64,000 nt of DNA from Massilia timonae CCUG 45783 (GCF_000315425.1 NZ_JH992922.1:1403234-1467233), one strand, 5' to 3'. Numbered from the stretch's first letter, positions 38,401 to 51,078 are shown. Made by a program: numbers and translations. The notes: generated from the sequence alone by a model not told the origin.

Positions 38401-39102
38401 ATGACCCGCCAACCCTGGCCGAAAGCCGTCCTGTTCGACCTCGACGATACCCTGTGGCCGATCGCGCCCGTGATCCTGGAAGCCGAAAAACTGTTGTATG
38501 CCTGGCTCGGCGAGCACGCGCCGCGGGTGGCCGAACGCTTCACGATCGACAGCCTGCGCGCCGCGCGCCTGGAATTGCTGGCCGCGCGCCCCGAATTCGG
38601 GATCGACCTGGGCGCGCTGCGCCATGCCGGCCTGGTCGCCGCCTTCGAACAGGTGGGCGAGGATCCCGGCAAGGTCGAGCTGGCGATGACCGTGTTCTTT
38701 GCCGCCCGCAATGCCGTGACGCCCTACGAGGATGTCGTGCCCGGGCTCGAGCGCCTGAAGCGACGTGCCCTGGTCGGCTCGGTCACCAATGGCGTGGCCG
38801 ACCTGCAGACCATCGGCCTGGCCCACCACTTCCAGGCTTCGGTGGCGGCGCGGCAGTATGGCCGCGCCAAGCCCGATCCCGGCATCTTCCTCGCCGGCTG
38901 CGCCGCGCTCGGCGTCCTGCCTGGCGAGACCCTGTACGTGGGCGACGACCTGTTGCTGGACGTGCAGGGCGCCCAGCGCGCCGGCCTGCGCGCGGCCTGG
39001 ATGAACCGGACCGGCAAGGTCAACGAATTCGCCCATGAAGTCCGGCCCGACGTCGAAGTGGCCAGTCTCGACGCGCTGCTCGACTGGCTTGAATCCTTGT
39101 AG
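38401..39102 (+). CDS. HAD superfamily hydrolase
   Basis: A 233-residue haloacid-dehalogenase-type phosphatase. Motif I is VLFDLDDTLW (nucleophile and general-acid Asp), motif II is VGSVTNGVAD, motif III Lys is in YGRAKPDPGIF, and motif IV is LYVGDDLLLDVQGAQRAG. A cap domain sits between motifs I and II. It resembles the YjjG/GPH-like subgroup; the substrate is unknown. MTRQPWPK is chosen over an ATG 36 bases upstream. Confidence 0.9.
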   Translation: MTRQPWPKAVLFDLDDTLWPIAPVILEAEKLLYAWLGEHAPRVAERFTIDSLRAARLELLAARPEFGIDLGALRHAGLVAAFEQVGEDPGKVELAMTVFFAARNAVTPYEDVVPGLERLKRRALVGSVTNGVADLQTIGLAHHFQASVAARQYGRAKPDPGIFLAGCAALGVLPGETLYVGDDLLLDVQGAQRAGLRAAWMNRTGKVNEFAHEVRPDVEVASLDALLDWLESL

Positions 39103-39173
39103 AAGCGCGAGCACGAGCGTTGGACATGCGTCACAGCAAGCCTTGCGCTGCCCGTGCCATGCCCCAACCTGCC

Positions 39174-39179
39174 TATAAT
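39174..39179 (+). promoter_or_regulatory. TATAAT -10 element upstream of hrcA
   Basis: A consensus TATAAT lies 43 bases before the hrcA start. No convincing -35 or CIRCE element was found beside it. Confidence 0.4.
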
Positions 39180-39221
39180 GCACACGTTAAATACGCGCGC
39201 CATTAAACGTTTCCCGGAATC

Positions 39222-40250
39222 ATGCAACTCGACCAACGTGCCCACACCCTGCTCAAAGCCCTCGTCGAGCGTTATATCGCCGACGGCCAGCCGGTAGGCT
39301 CGCGCGCGCTGTCCAAGCTGTCGGGCCTGGAATTGTCGCCAGCCACGATCCGCAACGTCATGGCCGACCTCGAGGAGATGGGCTTCGTCGCCAGTCCGCA
39401 CACCTCGGCCGGCCGCATTCCGACGCCGCGCGGCTACCGAGTGTTCGTCGACACCCTGCTGACGGTGGGGCCGATCGACGACAAGGCGGTCGATGCCGAG
39501 CGCATGCGATTGCCGCAGCCCTTGTCCAACCTGCAACCGCAGAAACTGATCGCCAACGCGGCGCAGATGCTGTCCTCGCTGTCGCAATTCGCCGGCGTGG
39601 TGCAGAGCCCACGCCGCGAATCGGTCTTCCAGCAGATCGAATTCCTGCGCCTGGGCGAAAAGCGCATCCTGCTGGTGATCGTCGATCCGCGCGGCGACGT
39701 CCAGAACCGGCTGCTGCTGCTCGATAAGGATTATTCCCCGGCGCAACTGACCCAGTCGGCCAATTACCTGAACCAGAACTTCGCCGGGCTGTCCTTCGAC
39801 GAGGTGCGCAAGCGCTTGAGCGGTGAGCTGCAGCAATTGCGCGACGATATGGGCCGCCTGATGCAGGCGGCGGTCGAGGCTGGCAGCGAAGCGATGGCCG
39901 AGGGCGACGACATGGTCATCGCCGGCGAGCGCAACCTGCTGTCGGTGTCCGACCTGTCATCCAATATGAGCTCGCTGCGCCAGATGTTCGAGATGTTCGA
40001 GCAAAAAACCGGCTTGATGCAATTGCTCGACGTATCGAGCAAGGCTGGCGGCGTGCAGATCTTCATCGGCGGCGAGTCGAAGCTGGTGCCGATGGACGAG
40101 ATGAGCGTGGTGACCGCGCCGTATGCGGTCGACGGCCGCATCGTCGGCACCCTGGGCGTGATCGGCCCGACGCGGATGGCCTATGAACGAGTGATTCCGA
40201 TCGTCGACATCACGGCCAAGCTGCTGTCGAACGCCCTCAGCCACTCCTGA
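39222..40250 (+). CDS. hrcA: Heat-inducible transcription repressor HrcA
   Basis: A 342-residue repressor of groE/dnaK-type heat-shock operons that binds CIRCE elements with GroEL as co-modulator. The N-terminal winged helix reads [20 protein letters not shown] and [17 protein letters not shown], followed by [20 protein letters not shown]. The C-terminal GAF-like domain ends [19 protein letters not shown]. The length matches the family. Confidence 0.95.
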   Translation: MQLDQRAHTLLKALVERYIADGQPVGSRALSKLSGLELSPATIRNVMADLEEMGFVASPHTSAGRIPTPRGYRVFVDTLLTVGPIDDKAVDAERMRLPQPLSNLQPQKLIANAAQMLSSLSQFAGVVQSPRRESVFQQIEFLRLGEKRILLVIVDPRGDVQNRLLLLDKDYSPAQLTQSANYLNQNFAGLSFDEVRKRLSGELQQLRDDMGRLMQAAVEAGSEAMAEGDDMVIAGERNLLSVSDLSSNMSSLRQMFEMFEQKTGLMQLLDVSSKAGGVQIFIGGESKLVPMDEMSVVTAPYAVDGRIVGTLGVIGPTRMAYERVIPIVDITAKLLSNALSHS

Positions 40251-40320
40251 ATCGCTAAAAACTTAAGCCAGTGCAAGGCTGGCAACCTTCTTGCCACAAT
40301 TTGACAAAGTTTTGGAAATG

Positions 40321-40343
40321 CAAATGAGTATGATTCTCAATTG
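40321..40343. promoter_or_regulatory. Fur box upstream of FepA-like receptor
   Basis: CAAATGAGTATGATTCTCAATTG is a near-palindromic AT-rich element fitting the Fur hexamer pattern. It lies 58 bases before the receptor start. Confidence 0.75.
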
Positions 40344-40400
40344 CATTGAGCCGGAGCGCTCCGGCTTGTCCAGAACAATCAAATAACAGGAACAAGAGGG

Positions 40401-42602
40401 ATGAAACTGACAGCAAACCGCATGACGCCGCTCGCCGCCGCCGTCGGACTGGCGCTCCTTGGCTTGCCGGCCATGGCCCAGCAATCCAACCAGCCGATGC
40501 ACCAGGTGCACATCGTCGGCACCGCCGAGGAAGAACTCAAGCAGGCGATCGGCGTCTCGGTCATCACCTCGGAAGACATCGAAGCGCGTCCGCCGGCGAA
40601 TGATCTGGCCGAGCTGATCCGCACCATGCCGGGCGTGAACCTGACCGGCAACAGCGCCAGCGGCCAATACGGCAACCACCGCCAGATCGACCTGCGCGGC
40701 ATGGGCCCGGAAAACACCCTGATCCTGGTCGACGGCAAGCCGGTCAGCTCGCGCAACTCGGTGCGCATGGGCCGCAGCGGCGAGCGCAACACGCGTGGCG
40801 ACACCAACTGGGTGCCGGCTGAAGCGGTCGAGCGCATCGAAGTGCTGCGCGGCCCGGCGGCGGCGCGCTACGGGTCCGGCGCCGCCGGCGGCGTGATCAA
40901 CATCATCACCAAGGCGCCGGGCGACTATCTGACCGGTTCGGTCACCGCCTATGCGCTGGCGCCGGAGCACGGCGAGGAGGGCAACAGCAAGCGGCTCGGC
41001 TTCAACCTGTCCGGTCCGCTGGCCGGCAAGCTCTCGTTCCGCGTATTCGGCAACGTCAACAAGACCGATGCCGACGAGCTGGCGCTGAACGCCACGCCGG
41101 ACAATACCGCCAACGGCGCGATCCCGCCGGCCGGCCGCGAGGGCGTGCGCAACCGCGACATCGGCGGCCTGCTGCGCTGGGACTTCATGCCCGACCAGGT
41201 GCTGGAATTCGAATCCAACTTCAGCCGCCAGGGCAATATCTACGCCGGCGACCGGGCCGTGAATGCGGCCGGCTTCCCGATCCTGGGCGAGCTGGCCAAC
41301 GCGGCCGCCGAGACCAACGTCATGCTGCGCCGCACCGCCGCGCTGACCCACCGCGGCAAGTGGGGCGCCACCACCTCGCGCCTGTGGCTGACCTATGAAG
41401 GCACCGACAACACCCGCATGAACGAAGGCCTGGCGGGCGGGCCGGAAGGCAGCATCAGCGACCCGACCAAGAAGTCGACTTCGGAGCTGGAAACCTATGG
41501 CGCCAACGGCGAAATCAGCACCCCATTCAATGTCGGCGGGGTGGCGCAGATGCTCACCGCCGGCTTCGAGGCGCGCAAGGAAAAGCTCAACGATCCGTAT
41601 TCGATGACGCAGGCTGCCACCGCGATTCCCGGCATGCAGGAAGGCAGCCGCGATGGCCGTTCGAGCGCCGAAACCTATGCCGTCTACGTCGAAGACAATA
41701 TCGGCGTAAACACCGCATTCACCCTGACCCCAGGCCTGCGCTTCGACAAGCACAGCCAGTTCGGCACCAACTGGAGCCCGAGCCTGAACGCCTCGTATGC
41801 CTTGAGTCCAACCCTGACCCTGCGCGGCGGCGTGGCGCGCGCGTTCAAGGCGCCGAACCTGTACCAGTCGAACCCGAACTACCTGTACTACACGCGCGGC
41901 AACGGCTGCCCGATCAATAACCCGAACCTGGGCGGCGGCTGCTATGTGCGCGGCAACGAGAACCTGGCGCCGGAGACCTCGCTCAACAAGGAGATCGGCA
42001 TCGGCTGGAAGGACCGCGGCCATGAGGCCAGCCTGGCCTACTTCCACAACGACTACAAGAACAAGATCACCGGCGGCATGGATCGCCTGCTCGGCAACAC
42101 CTCGGCCAATGGCCGGTTGTTCCAGTGGGAGAACTCGCCGGAGGCGGTGGTGCAGGGCGTCGAGGGCAACCTGACGATCCCGTTCGGTCCGCGCCTGAAG
42201 CTGACCAACAACCTGACCTACATGATCGAGAACGAGAGCAAGAGCAATGGCGAGCCGCTGTCGGTGATTCCCGAATACACGCTGAACTCGACCCTGGACT
42301 GGAAGGTCAATGCCAGACTGACGACGCTGTTGACGGTGTCCTATTACGGCAAGCAGGAACCGCGGCGCCTGACCGGCACCGGCGGTCAGGCCAGCGGCGA
42401 GGCGCTCAACACGCTGGCGCCGTATGCCGTGGTGGGCGCCAACGTCGGCTACGCCTTCACGCCGAAGCTGTACCTGCGCACCGGCATCAACAACCTGTTC
42501 GACGAACGCCTGTTCCGGCGCAGCACCAACGGCAGCACGGGCGCCGAGTCGTACAATGAACCGGGCCGCTCGCTGTTCGTGAACCTGACGGCGTCGTTCT
42601 GA
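40401..42602 (+). CDS. TonB-dependent siderophore receptor (FepA/PfeA-like)
   Basis: A 733-residue outer-membrane receptor. A signal peptide ends near PAMAQQ. The plug domain has VHIVGTAEEELKQAIGVSVI and the FepA-type segment RMGRSGERNTRGDTNWVPAE, then VERIEVLRGPAAARYGSGAA and GGVINIITK. The barrel ends YNEPGRSLFVNLTASF with a terminal Phe. The closest known group is ferric-enterobactin/catecholate receptors, so a catecholate siderophore is the likely ligand. A Fur box upstream and fur itself on the other side support iron regulation. Confidence 0.92.
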   Translation: MKLTANRMTPLAAAVGLALLGLPAMAQQSNQPMHQVHIVGTAEEELKQAIGVSVITSEDIEARPPANDLAELIRTMPGVNLTGNSASGQYGNHRQIDLRGMGPENTLILVDGKPVSSRNSVRMGRSGERNTRGDTNWVPAEAVERIEVLRGPAAARYGSGAAGGVINIITKAPGDYLTGSVTAYALAPEHGEEGNSKRLGFNLSGPLAGKLSFRVFGNVNKTDADELALNATPDNTANGAIPPAGREGVRNRDIGGLLRWDFMPDQVLEFESNFSRQGNIYAGDRAVNAAGFPILGELANAAAETNVMLRRTAALTHRGKWGATTSRLWLTYEGTDNTRMNEGLAGGPEGSISDPTKKSTSELETYGANGEISTPFNVGGVAQMLTAGFEARKEKLNDPYSMTQAATAIPGMQEGSRDGRSSAETYAVYVEDNIGVNTAFTLTPGLRFDKHSQFGTNWSPSLNASYALSPTLTLRGGVARAFKAPNLYQSNPNYLYYTRGNGCPINNPNLGGGCYVRGNENLAPETSLNKEIGIGWKDRGHEASLAYFHNDYKNKITGGMDRLLGNTSANGRLFQWENSPEAVVQGVEGNLTIPFGPRLKLTNNLTYMIENESKSNGEPLSVIPEYTLNSTLDWKVNARLTTLLTVSYYGKQEPRRLTGTGGQASGEALNTLAPYAVVGANVGYAFTPKLYLRTGINNLFDERLFRRSTNGSTGAESYNEPGRSLFVNLTASF

Positions 42603-42618
42603 CGACGCCTGGATAGAG

Positions 42619-42652
42619 AAAGGGCGCATGGGATGACTCCCATGCGCCCTTT
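42619..42652. terminator. Long perfect hairpin after the FepA-like receptor
   Basis: A 15-bp perfect stem (AAAGGGCGCATGGGA / TCCCATGCGCCCTTT) with TGAC loop lies 16 bases after the receptor stop and before fur. A and T bases flank it, so it can serve both strands. Confidence 0.8.
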
Positions 42653-42654
42653 AC

Positions 42655-42682
42655 TTACTTTTACACTGTTACTTTTACACCG
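42655..42682. repeat. Two-copy 14-bp tandem repeat downstream of fur
   Basis: TTACTTTTACACTG and TTACTTTTACACCG lie head to tail between the hairpin and the fur stop. No function is evident. Confidence 0.6.
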
Positions 42683-42700
42683 GCCGTGCCGGCCGCAGGA

Positions 42701-43132
42701 TTACTCCGGCTTGGCGATGCCCCGGCACTCCGGGCAGCTGCCATAGATCGCCAGCGCATGCTCGACGATCGTGAAGCCGTGTTGCTCTGCAATCATCTGC
42801 TGGCGCTTCTCGATCTCGTCGTCGTAGAACTCTTCGACGCGGCCGCAGGTGACGCACACCAGGTGGTCATGGTGGGAACCGGCGTTGAGCTCATAGATGG
42901 CCTTGCCGGTCTCGAAATGGTTGCGGTTGAGCAGGCCGGCCTGCTCGAACTGGGTCAATACGCGGTAGACGGTCGCGAGGCCCACGTCCATATTGTCAGC
43001 AAGAAGGATCTTGTAGACGTCTTCCGCCGTCAGATGCCGTACGGAGCTGTTCTGGAAGATTTCCAGGATTTTCAGTCGTGGCAGCGTGGCCTTGAGGCCG
43101 CTCGCCTTCAGGTCGGTCGGGTTGTTACTCAT
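42701..43132 (-). CDS. fur: Ferric uptake regulator
   Basis: A 143-residue iron-dependent repressor. The winged-helix domain has LKATLPRLKILEIFQ, VRHLTAEDVYKILL and VGLATVYRVLTQFEQAGL. The metal-binding domain has GSHHDHLVCVTCGRVEEF and the second CxxC in YGSCPECRGIA. The start MSNNPTDLK matches family length. It is divergent from bamE (omlA), an order conserved in many proteobacteria. It probably controls the receptor at 40.4 kb, bfd and feoAB. Confidence 0.97.
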   Translation of the reverse strand: MSNNPTDLKASGLKATLPRLKILEIFQNSSVRHLTAEDVYKILLADNMDVGLATVYRVLTQFEQAGLLNRNHFETGKAIYELNAGSHHDHLVCVTCGRVEEFYDDEIEKRQQMIAEQHGFTIVEHALAIYGSCPECRGIAKPE

Positions 43133-43211
43133 GTTTGTCACTCGAATATTGGCGGAGTGCTTTATGATATAGCGTTTTGAAAGCTCCCGCTCGAACGTAT
43201 TGAGGTTAACT

Positions 43212-43838
43212 ATGCCTGTCAAACAAGCCGTATTCCATCGATTCTCCGCCAAGGCGGCGCTGGCGGCGGGCCTCGCCTGCACCTTGACGCTGTCCGGCTG
43301 CGCCTCCTGGCGCAACCAGACGCGTCCGGCGCCGCCGGTGGCGACGGATGCGGCCGCCAGTGCGTCCGACGCGGAAAAGTCGGCCGCCATCGCCAATGCC
43401 GGCGCCCAGACCGTCCAGGCGACGCGCCTGCAGCGCTTCCTGTGGATCTTCTCGCCTTATCGTCCAGACATTCAGCAGGGCAACTTCGTCTCGCAAGAGA
43501 TGCTGGACCAGCTCAAGGCCGGCCAGACCCGCGACCAGGTGCGCTTCCTGCTCGGTTCGCCGCTGCTGATGGATGCCTTCCACGCCGACCGCTGGGATTA
43601 CCCGTTCTACCTGGCGCGCGGCAATGGCGAGCTGACCACCAGCCGCGTGACCGTGTTCTTCAAGAACGACGTGGTCGAGCGTTTCGAGGGCGGCAACCTG
43701 CCGAGCGAGCGCGAGTACATCGACCGCATCGCCGGTCCAGCCAAGAAGAAGTCGGAGCAACTGCCTCCGAAACCGGCCGATGCGCCGGCTGTACAAATTA
43801 ATGCGGGCAACACCGAACGTCGCCCAGGAACGCCATAA
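43212..43838 (+). CDS. bamE: Outer-membrane protein assembly factor BamE
   Basis: A 208-residue lipoprotein of the BAM complex. The lipobox is LSGC (after a hydrophobic core [10 protein letters not shown]). The SmpA/OmlA domain reads [40 protein letters not shown] and [15 protein letters not shown]. It is longer than E. coli BamE (113) because of an Ala/Ser-rich insert before, and a Pro-rich tail after, the domain. ATG with GAGG upstream is chosen; a TTG at 43200 is possible. The stop overlaps the dapB ATG (TAATG). Confidence 0.95.
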   Translation: MPVKQAVFHRFSAKAALAAGLACTLTLSGCASWRNQTRPAPPVATDAAASASDAEKSAAIANAGAQTVQATRLQRFLWIFSPYRPDIQQGNFVSQEMLDQLKAGQTRDQVRFLLGSPLLMDAFHADRWDYPFYLARGNGELTTSRVTVFFKNDVVERFEGGNLPSEREYIDRIAGPAKKKSEQLPPKPADAPAVQINAGNTERRPGTP

Positions 43839-44650
43839 TGACCATGTTGAATATCGCCGTTGCCGGCGCCAGCGGCCGCATGGGCCGCATGCTGATCGAA
43901 GCCATCCAGGAAGCGCCCGACATGCGCCTGGCCGGCGCCCTCGACGTCCCGGGTTCGCCCTTCATCGGCCAGGACGCGGGCGCCTTCGCCGGCATCCTGA
44001 CCGGCGTGGTCATCGAAGACAGCATCAAGCACGGCCTGCACAATGCCGACCTGCTGATCGACTTCACCCGCCCCGAAGGCACCCTGCAGCACCTGGAATA
44101 CTGCGCCGCCAACGGCAAGCAGATGGTGATCGGCACCACCGGCTTCGACGAGGCCGGCAAGGCCGCGATCCGCGCCGCCGGCGAAAAAATCGGCATCGTG
44201 TTCGCCCCCAACATGAGCGTGGGCGTGAACGTGACGCTCAAGCTGCTCGAAATGGCCGCCAAGAGTTTTTCGGAAGGCTATGACATCGAGATCGTCGAGG
44301 CGCACCACCGCCACAAGGTCGACGCGCCGTCCGGCACCGCCCTCAGGATGGGCGAAGTGATTGCCGACGCCATTGGCCGCGACCTGAAGGAATGCGCCGT
44401 CTATGGCCGCGAAGGCGTCACCGGCGAACGCGATCCGTCGACCATCGGTTTCGCCACCGTGCGCGGCGGCGACGTGGTGGGCGACCATACCGTGATGTTC
44501 CTCGGCACCGGCGAGCGCATCGAGATCAGCCACAAGTCGAGCAGCCGCGTGACCTATGCCCACGGCTCGCTGCGCGCGGCGCGCTTCCTGGCGGACAAGG
44601 CCAACGGCCTGTTCGACATGCAGGACGTGCTGGGCCTGAAGGACAAATAA
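43838..44650 (+). CDS. dapB: 4-hydroxy-tetrahydrodipicolinate reductase
   Basis: A 270-residue enzyme of lysine and diaminopimelate synthesis. The NAD(P)-binding motif is [42 protein letters not shown] and the catalytic [20 protein letters not shown] are all present. The start overlaps bamE by one base; ATG at 43844 is an alternative. It overlaps the next gene by one base (TAATG). Confidence 0.97.
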   Translation: MTMLNIAVAGASGRMGRMLIEAIQEAPDMRLAGALDVPGSPFIGQDAGAFAGILTGVVIEDSIKHGLHNADLLIDFTRPEGTLQHLEYCAANGKQMVIGTTGFDEAGKAAIRAAGEKIGIVFAPNMSVGVNVTLKLLEMAAKSFSEGYDIEIVEAHHRHKVDAPSGTALRMGEVIADAIGRDLKECAVYGREGVTGERDPSTIGFATVRGGDVVGDHTVMFLGTGERIEISHKSSSRVTYAHGSLRAARFLADKANGLFDMQDVLGLKDK

Positions 44651-44976
44651 TGGCCGTGGCAGAACTGAACGGCGCCCTCATCACGGACGAAGCGTCGTTC
44701 CACCAGCAGAGCCGCGAGGCCTTCGGTTTCCCGGCCTCGTATGCGGACAGCATCGACGCCTGGGTCGACTGCATGAGCTATCTGCGCGACGACGAGAACA
44801 TGACCAAATTTAAGCTCAAGCCGGACGAGATGCTCGAAATCGTCATCCTCGAGGCCGACAAGATGAAGGCGGCGGCGCCCGACCTGCTCGAAGAGCTGAG
44901 CTATTGCGTCGGCGGCATCAACGAGCGCTATGAGGACTACGGCGAAAAGCCGGCGCTGGAACTGGTCCTGCGCTGA
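44650..44976 (+). CDS. Barstar-family protein
   Basis: A 108-residue acidic protein of the barstar fold. Barstar inhibits the ribonuclease barnase. The recognition-helix segment aligns as PASYADSIDAWVDCMSYL against the PEYYGENLDALWDCLTG type. Asp35 and Asp39 equivalents are kept, but the Tyr29 and Trp38 positions are Ser and Val, with a Trp one residue earlier. No barnase-like gene lies nearby. It is co-transcribed with bamE-dapB and closed by a strong terminator. Function as an immunity protein is uncertain. Confidence 0.75.
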   Translation: MAVAELNGALITDEASFHQQSREAFGFPASYADSIDAWVDCMSYLRDDENMTKFKLKPDEMLEIVILEADKMKAAAPDLLEELSYCVGGINERYEDYGEKPALELVLR

Positions 44977-44982
44977 TCCTCG

Positions 44983-45014
44983 AAGGCAGCGTTCAACGCG
45001 ACGCTGCCTTTTTT
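44983..45014 (+). terminator. Intrinsic terminator of bamE-dapB-barstar operon
   Basis: AAGGCAGCGT/ACGCTGCCTT 10-bp stem with an 8-base loop, followed by a T-run. Confidence 0.88.
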
Positions 45015-45058
45015 GCATTTTCCCTCGCGCACCGCGCCGTCGCCGCAGTGCAAAATGA

Positions 45059-47749
<2,691 letters not shown>

Positions 47750-47757
47750 GGATCAAT

Positions 47758-48267
47758 ATGTCGAACAAGACCCTGGTGCGTGCGCTGGCGGCGCTCTTGA
47801 TGGCAGGCGTGCTGGCAGGCTGCGGCTTCCAGCTGCGCGGCAGCGACGGCCAGTACAACCTGCCGTTCCAGAGCATCTGGCTGTCGTTCAACGAGTCTTC
47901 GCCGCTGGGCACGGAGCTCAAGCGCAACCTGCGCGCGGGCGACACCGTGCGCATCGAGACCGACGCCTCGAAGGCCCAGACCCTGTTCGACGTGATCAGC
48001 GAAACGCGCGGCAAATCGATCCTGTCGCTCAACAGCCTGGGCCGGGTGCGCGAGTACTCGCTCAGCTACACCCTGGTGTTCCAGGTGCGCGACGCCAACA
48101 ATCGCCAATTGCTGGCGCCGACCGAGATCACCCTGCGCCGCAACATCGCCTTCGACGAATCGCAGGTGCTGGCCAAGGAATCCGAAGAAGCGCTGCTGTA
48201 CCGCGACATGCAGTCCGACCTGGTGCAGCAGATCCTGCGCCGCCTGGCGGCGATCAAGCCGGCATAA
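47758..48267 (+). CDS. lptE: LPS-assembly lipoprotein LptE
   Basis: A 169-residue outer-membrane lipoprotein that plugs the LptD barrel. The lipobox is LAGC (residue about 22), followed by GFQLRGSDG, the LptE signature. ALLYRDMQSDLVQQILRRLA closes the domain. It lies 8 bases after leuS and 14 bases before holA, the conserved order. Confidence 0.95.
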   Translation: MSNKTLVRALAALLMAGVLAGCGFQLRGSDGQYNLPFQSIWLSFNESSPLGTELKRNLRAGDTVRIETDASKAQTLFDVISETRGKSILSLNSLGRVREYSLSYTLVFQVRDANNRQLLAPTEITLRRNIAFDESQVLAKESEEALLYRDMQSDLVQQILRRLAAIKPA

Positions 48268-48281
48268 GGAAACCAGTACCG

Positions 48282-49295
48282 ATGCAGTTGCGGCTCGAGG
48301 CGCTCGACGGCCATCTGAGCAAGGGCTTGGCGCCCTTGTACGTGATCACCAGCGACGAGCATCTGCTCGCGCTGGAAGCGGCCGACCGGATCCGCAAGAC
48401 GGCGCGCGCGCAAGGGTATACCGAGCGCGACGTGCTCACGGTCGAGCGCAGCTTCAAGTGGGGCGAGCTGCTGGCCGCCAACCAGGCGCTGTCGCTGTTC
48501 GGCGACAAGAAGCTGATCGAGCTGCGCATCCCGACCGGCAAGCCCGGCAAGGACGGCAGCGCCGCGCTGCAGAGCTACGCGAAAGACCTCAGCCCCGACA
48601 ACCTCACCCTGATCACGCTGCCGAAGCTGGACTGGCAGACCGCCAAGTCGTCATGGGTGACGGCGCTGCAGCAGTCGGCGGTCTATATCGAGATCCCGAA
48701 CGTCGAACGCGCCCACCTGCCGGGCTGGATTGGCCAGCGGCTGTCGAGCCAGGGCCAGAGCGCCGAACGCCAGAGCCTGGACTTCATCGCCGACCGGGTC
48801 GAGGGCAACCTGCTGGCGGCGCACCAGGAAATCCAGAAGCTGGGGCTGCTGTACGAACCGGGCAAGCTCAGTTTCGAGCAGGTGCACGACGCGGTGCTGA
48901 ACGTGGCGCGCTACGACGTGTTCAAGCTGTCCGAGGCGATGCTGGGCGGCGACCCGGCGCGCCTGGCGCGCATGCTCGAAGGATTGAAGGGCGAGGGCGA
49001 GGCGCTGCCGCTGGTGCTGTGGGCGGTGTCCGAAGAGATCCGCACGCTGCTAAAATTAAAGACCGGCATGTCGCAGGGACGCCCGCTGGGCGCGCTGCTG
49101 AAGGAATACCGGATCTGGGGGCCGCGCGAGCGGATGATGGAGCCGGCGCTGCGCCGCGTGTCGCTGGGCACGCTCGAGGCGGCGCTGCAGGACGCGGCGC
49201 AGGTCGACCGCATGGTCAAGGGCTTGCGCGCGAAGGGGTTCGCGGGCGATGCGTGGGATGCGATGCTGCAGCTGGCGTTGAAGGTGGCGCGCTAA
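48282..49295 (+). CDS. holA: DNA polymerase III subunit delta
   Basis: A 337-residue clamp-loader subunit that opens the beta clamp. Signature segments are LAPLYVITSDEHLLALEAAD at the N-terminus, LFGDKKLIELRIPTGKPGKD, and DFIADRVEGNLLAAHQEIQK in the middle. The length matches E. coli HolA (343). Last gene of the leuS run; proA follows after 66 bases. Confidence 0.95.
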   Translation: MQLRLEALDGHLSKGLAPLYVITSDEHLLALEAADRIRKTARAQGYTERDVLTVERSFKWGELLAANQALSLFGDKKLIELRIPTGKPGKDGSAALQSYAKDLSPDNLTLITLPKLDWQTAKSSWVTALQQSAVYIEIPNVERAHLPGWIGQRLSSQGQSAERQSLDFIADRVEGNLLAAHQEIQKLGLLYEPGKLSFEQVHDAVLNVARYDVFKLSEAMLGGDPARLARMLEGLKGEGEALPLVLWAVSEEIRTLLKLKTGMSQGRPLGALLKEYRIWGPRERMMEPALRRVSLGTLEAALQDAAQVDRMVKGLRAKGFAGDAWDAMLQLALKVAR

Positions 49296-49361
49296 GACAG
49301 CCGCTTTCGATACGGATGTGCATCGCTCGGCGCGCCTGATCGATAACGCAACGGGAATACG

Positions 49362-50627
49362 ATGGACATCACCGCACACATGCACCAACTTGGCCGCCAG
49401 GCCAGGATCGCCTCGCGCGCCATGGCGCGCGCCGACACGGCCACCCGCAACCGCGCACTGGAGCTGATCGCGACCGCCATCGAGCGCGACGCCGGGTTGC
49501 TGCGCGCGGCCAATCAAAAAGACCTGGACGCCGCGCAGGCCGCCGGCCTGGCCCCGGCCCTGATGGACCGCCTGGCGCTGTCGGATGGCGCCATCGCCAC
49601 CATGGTCGCCGGCCTGCGCCAGATCGCCACCTTGCCCGACCCGGTCGGCGAGATCTCGAACATGAAGGTGCGTCCGAGCGGCATCCAGGTCGGCCAGATG
49701 CGCGTGCCGCTGGGCGTGATCGGCATCATCTATGAAGCGCGCCCGAACGTGACGGTCGACGCGGCGGGCCTGTGCATCAAGAGCGGCAACGCCGCCATCC
49801 TGCGCGGCGGTTCGGAAGCGATCCACTGCAACCGCGCGCTGGCCAAGCTCGTGGCCGAGGGCCTGGCGGGCGCCGGCCTGCCGCAAGATGCCGTGCAGGT
49901 GGTCGACACGACCGACCGCGCCGCCGTCGGCGCCCTGATCACGATGCCGGAATACGTGGACGTGATCGTCCCGCGCGGCGGCAAGGGCCTGATCGCGCGC
50001 CTGATGAAGGAAAGCACGGTGCCGATGATCAAGCACCTGGACGGCATCTGCCACGTCTACATCGACGACAAGGCCGACGTCGAGAAGGCGCTGGCGGTGG
50101 CGTTCAACGCCAAATGCCACCGCTACGGCACCTGCAACACGATGGAAACCCTGCTGGTCGCGCGCGGGATCGCCCCCACCGTGCTGCCGCGCCTGGCCGC
50201 GCTGTATGCGACCAAAGAGGTCGAGCTGCGCGCCGATGCCGAGTCGCGTGCGATCCTGGCCGGCTATCCGCACCTGGCCAACGCGAGCGAAGAGGACTGG
50301 AGCACCGAATACCTGGCGCCGATCCTGGCGGTCAAGGTGGTGGCCGATATGGATGAAGCGATCGACCACATCACTGCCTATTCGTCGAAGCACACCGAGG
50401 CCATCGTCACCGAGGACTACACGAGCGCCATGCGCTTCCTGCGCGAAGTAGACTCGGCCTCGGTGATGGTGAACGCCTCGACCCGCTTCGCCGACGGCTT
50501 CGAATACGGCCTGGGCGCCGAGATCGGCATCTCGAACGACAAGCTGCACGCGCGCGGCCCCGTCGGGCTGGAAGGACTCACGTCGCTCAAGTACGTCGTG
50601 TTCGGGCACGGCGAAGTTCGTCAGTAA
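49362..50627 (+). CDS. proA: Gamma-glutamyl phosphate reductase
   Basis: A 421-residue NADPH-dependent enzyme of proline synthesis, in the aldehyde dehydrogenase fold. [20 protein letters not shown] and [17 protein letters not shown] are family hallmarks. The catalytic Cys is in [14 protein letters not shown]. The C-terminal segment [20 protein letters not shown] is conserved. Confidence 0.97.
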   Translation: MDITAHMHQLGRQARIASRAMARADTATRNRALELIATAIERDAGLLRAANQKDLDAAQAAGLAPALMDRLALSDGAIATMVAGLRQIATLPDPVGEISNMKVRPSGIQVGQMRVPLGVIGIIYEARPNVTVDAAGLCIKSGNAAILRGGSEAIHCNRALAKLVAEGLAGAGLPQDAVQVVDTTDRAAVGALITMPEYVDVIVPRGGKGLIARLMKESTVPMIKHLDGICHVYIDDKADVEKALAVAFNAKCHRYGTCNTMETLLVARGIAPTVLPRLAALYATKEVELRADAESRAILAGYPHLANASEEDWSTEYLAPILAVKVVADMDEAIDHITAYSSKHTEAIVTEDYTSAMRFLREVDSASVMVNASTRFADGFEYGLGAEIGISNDKLHARGPVGLEGLTSLKYVVFGHGEVRQ

Positions 50628-50648
50628 TCAACAACAACAAGGAATCGC

Positions 50649-51062
50649 ATGTACCTCTGGATCAAAGCCCTGCACATCGTCTTCATCGCCTCGTGGTTCG
50701 CCGGCCTGTTCTACCTGCCGCGCATCTTCGTGAACCTGGCCCAGGAAACCAACCCGGCCGCGCTCGAGCGCCTGCAGGGCATGGCGCGCCGCCTGTACCG
50801 CTTCACCACGATCCTGATGGTGCCGGCGCTGCTGCTCGGCCTGTGGCTGGCAATGATGATCGGCATGAAGCATGGCTGGCTGCATGCGAAGCTGCTGCTG
50901 GTGGTGCTGGCGATCGGCTACCACCACGCTTGCGGGTCGATCCTCAAGAAATTCGAGCGCGGCGTGAATACGCGTAGCCATACGTGGTTCCGCTGGTTCA
51001 ATGAAGTGCCGGTGGTCCTGCTGCTGGTGATCGTGATCCTGGCGACGGTCAAGCCGTTTTAA
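50649..51062 (+). CDS. HemJ/CopD-type integral membrane protein
   Basis: A 137-residue protein with four predicted membrane helices. The N-terminal segment IKALHIVFIASWFAGLFYLP, with His and the following Arg, is the hallmark of HemJ (UPF0093), the oxygen-independent protoporphyrinogen IX oxidase of many Gram-negative bacteria. The second segment has ERLQGMARRLYRF and the third TM contains WLHAKLLLVVLAIGYHHACG. I consider HemJ likely but a generic CopD-family protein is possible. Confidence 0.8.
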   Translation: MYLWIKALHIVFIASWFAGLFYLPRIFVNLAQETNPAALERLQGMARRLYRFTTILMVPALLLGLWLAMMIGMKHGWLHAKLLLVVLAIGYHHACGSILKKFERGVNTRSHTWFRWFNEVPVVLLLVIVILATVKPF

Positions 51063-51078
51063 GACGCGGCCTGTGCAC

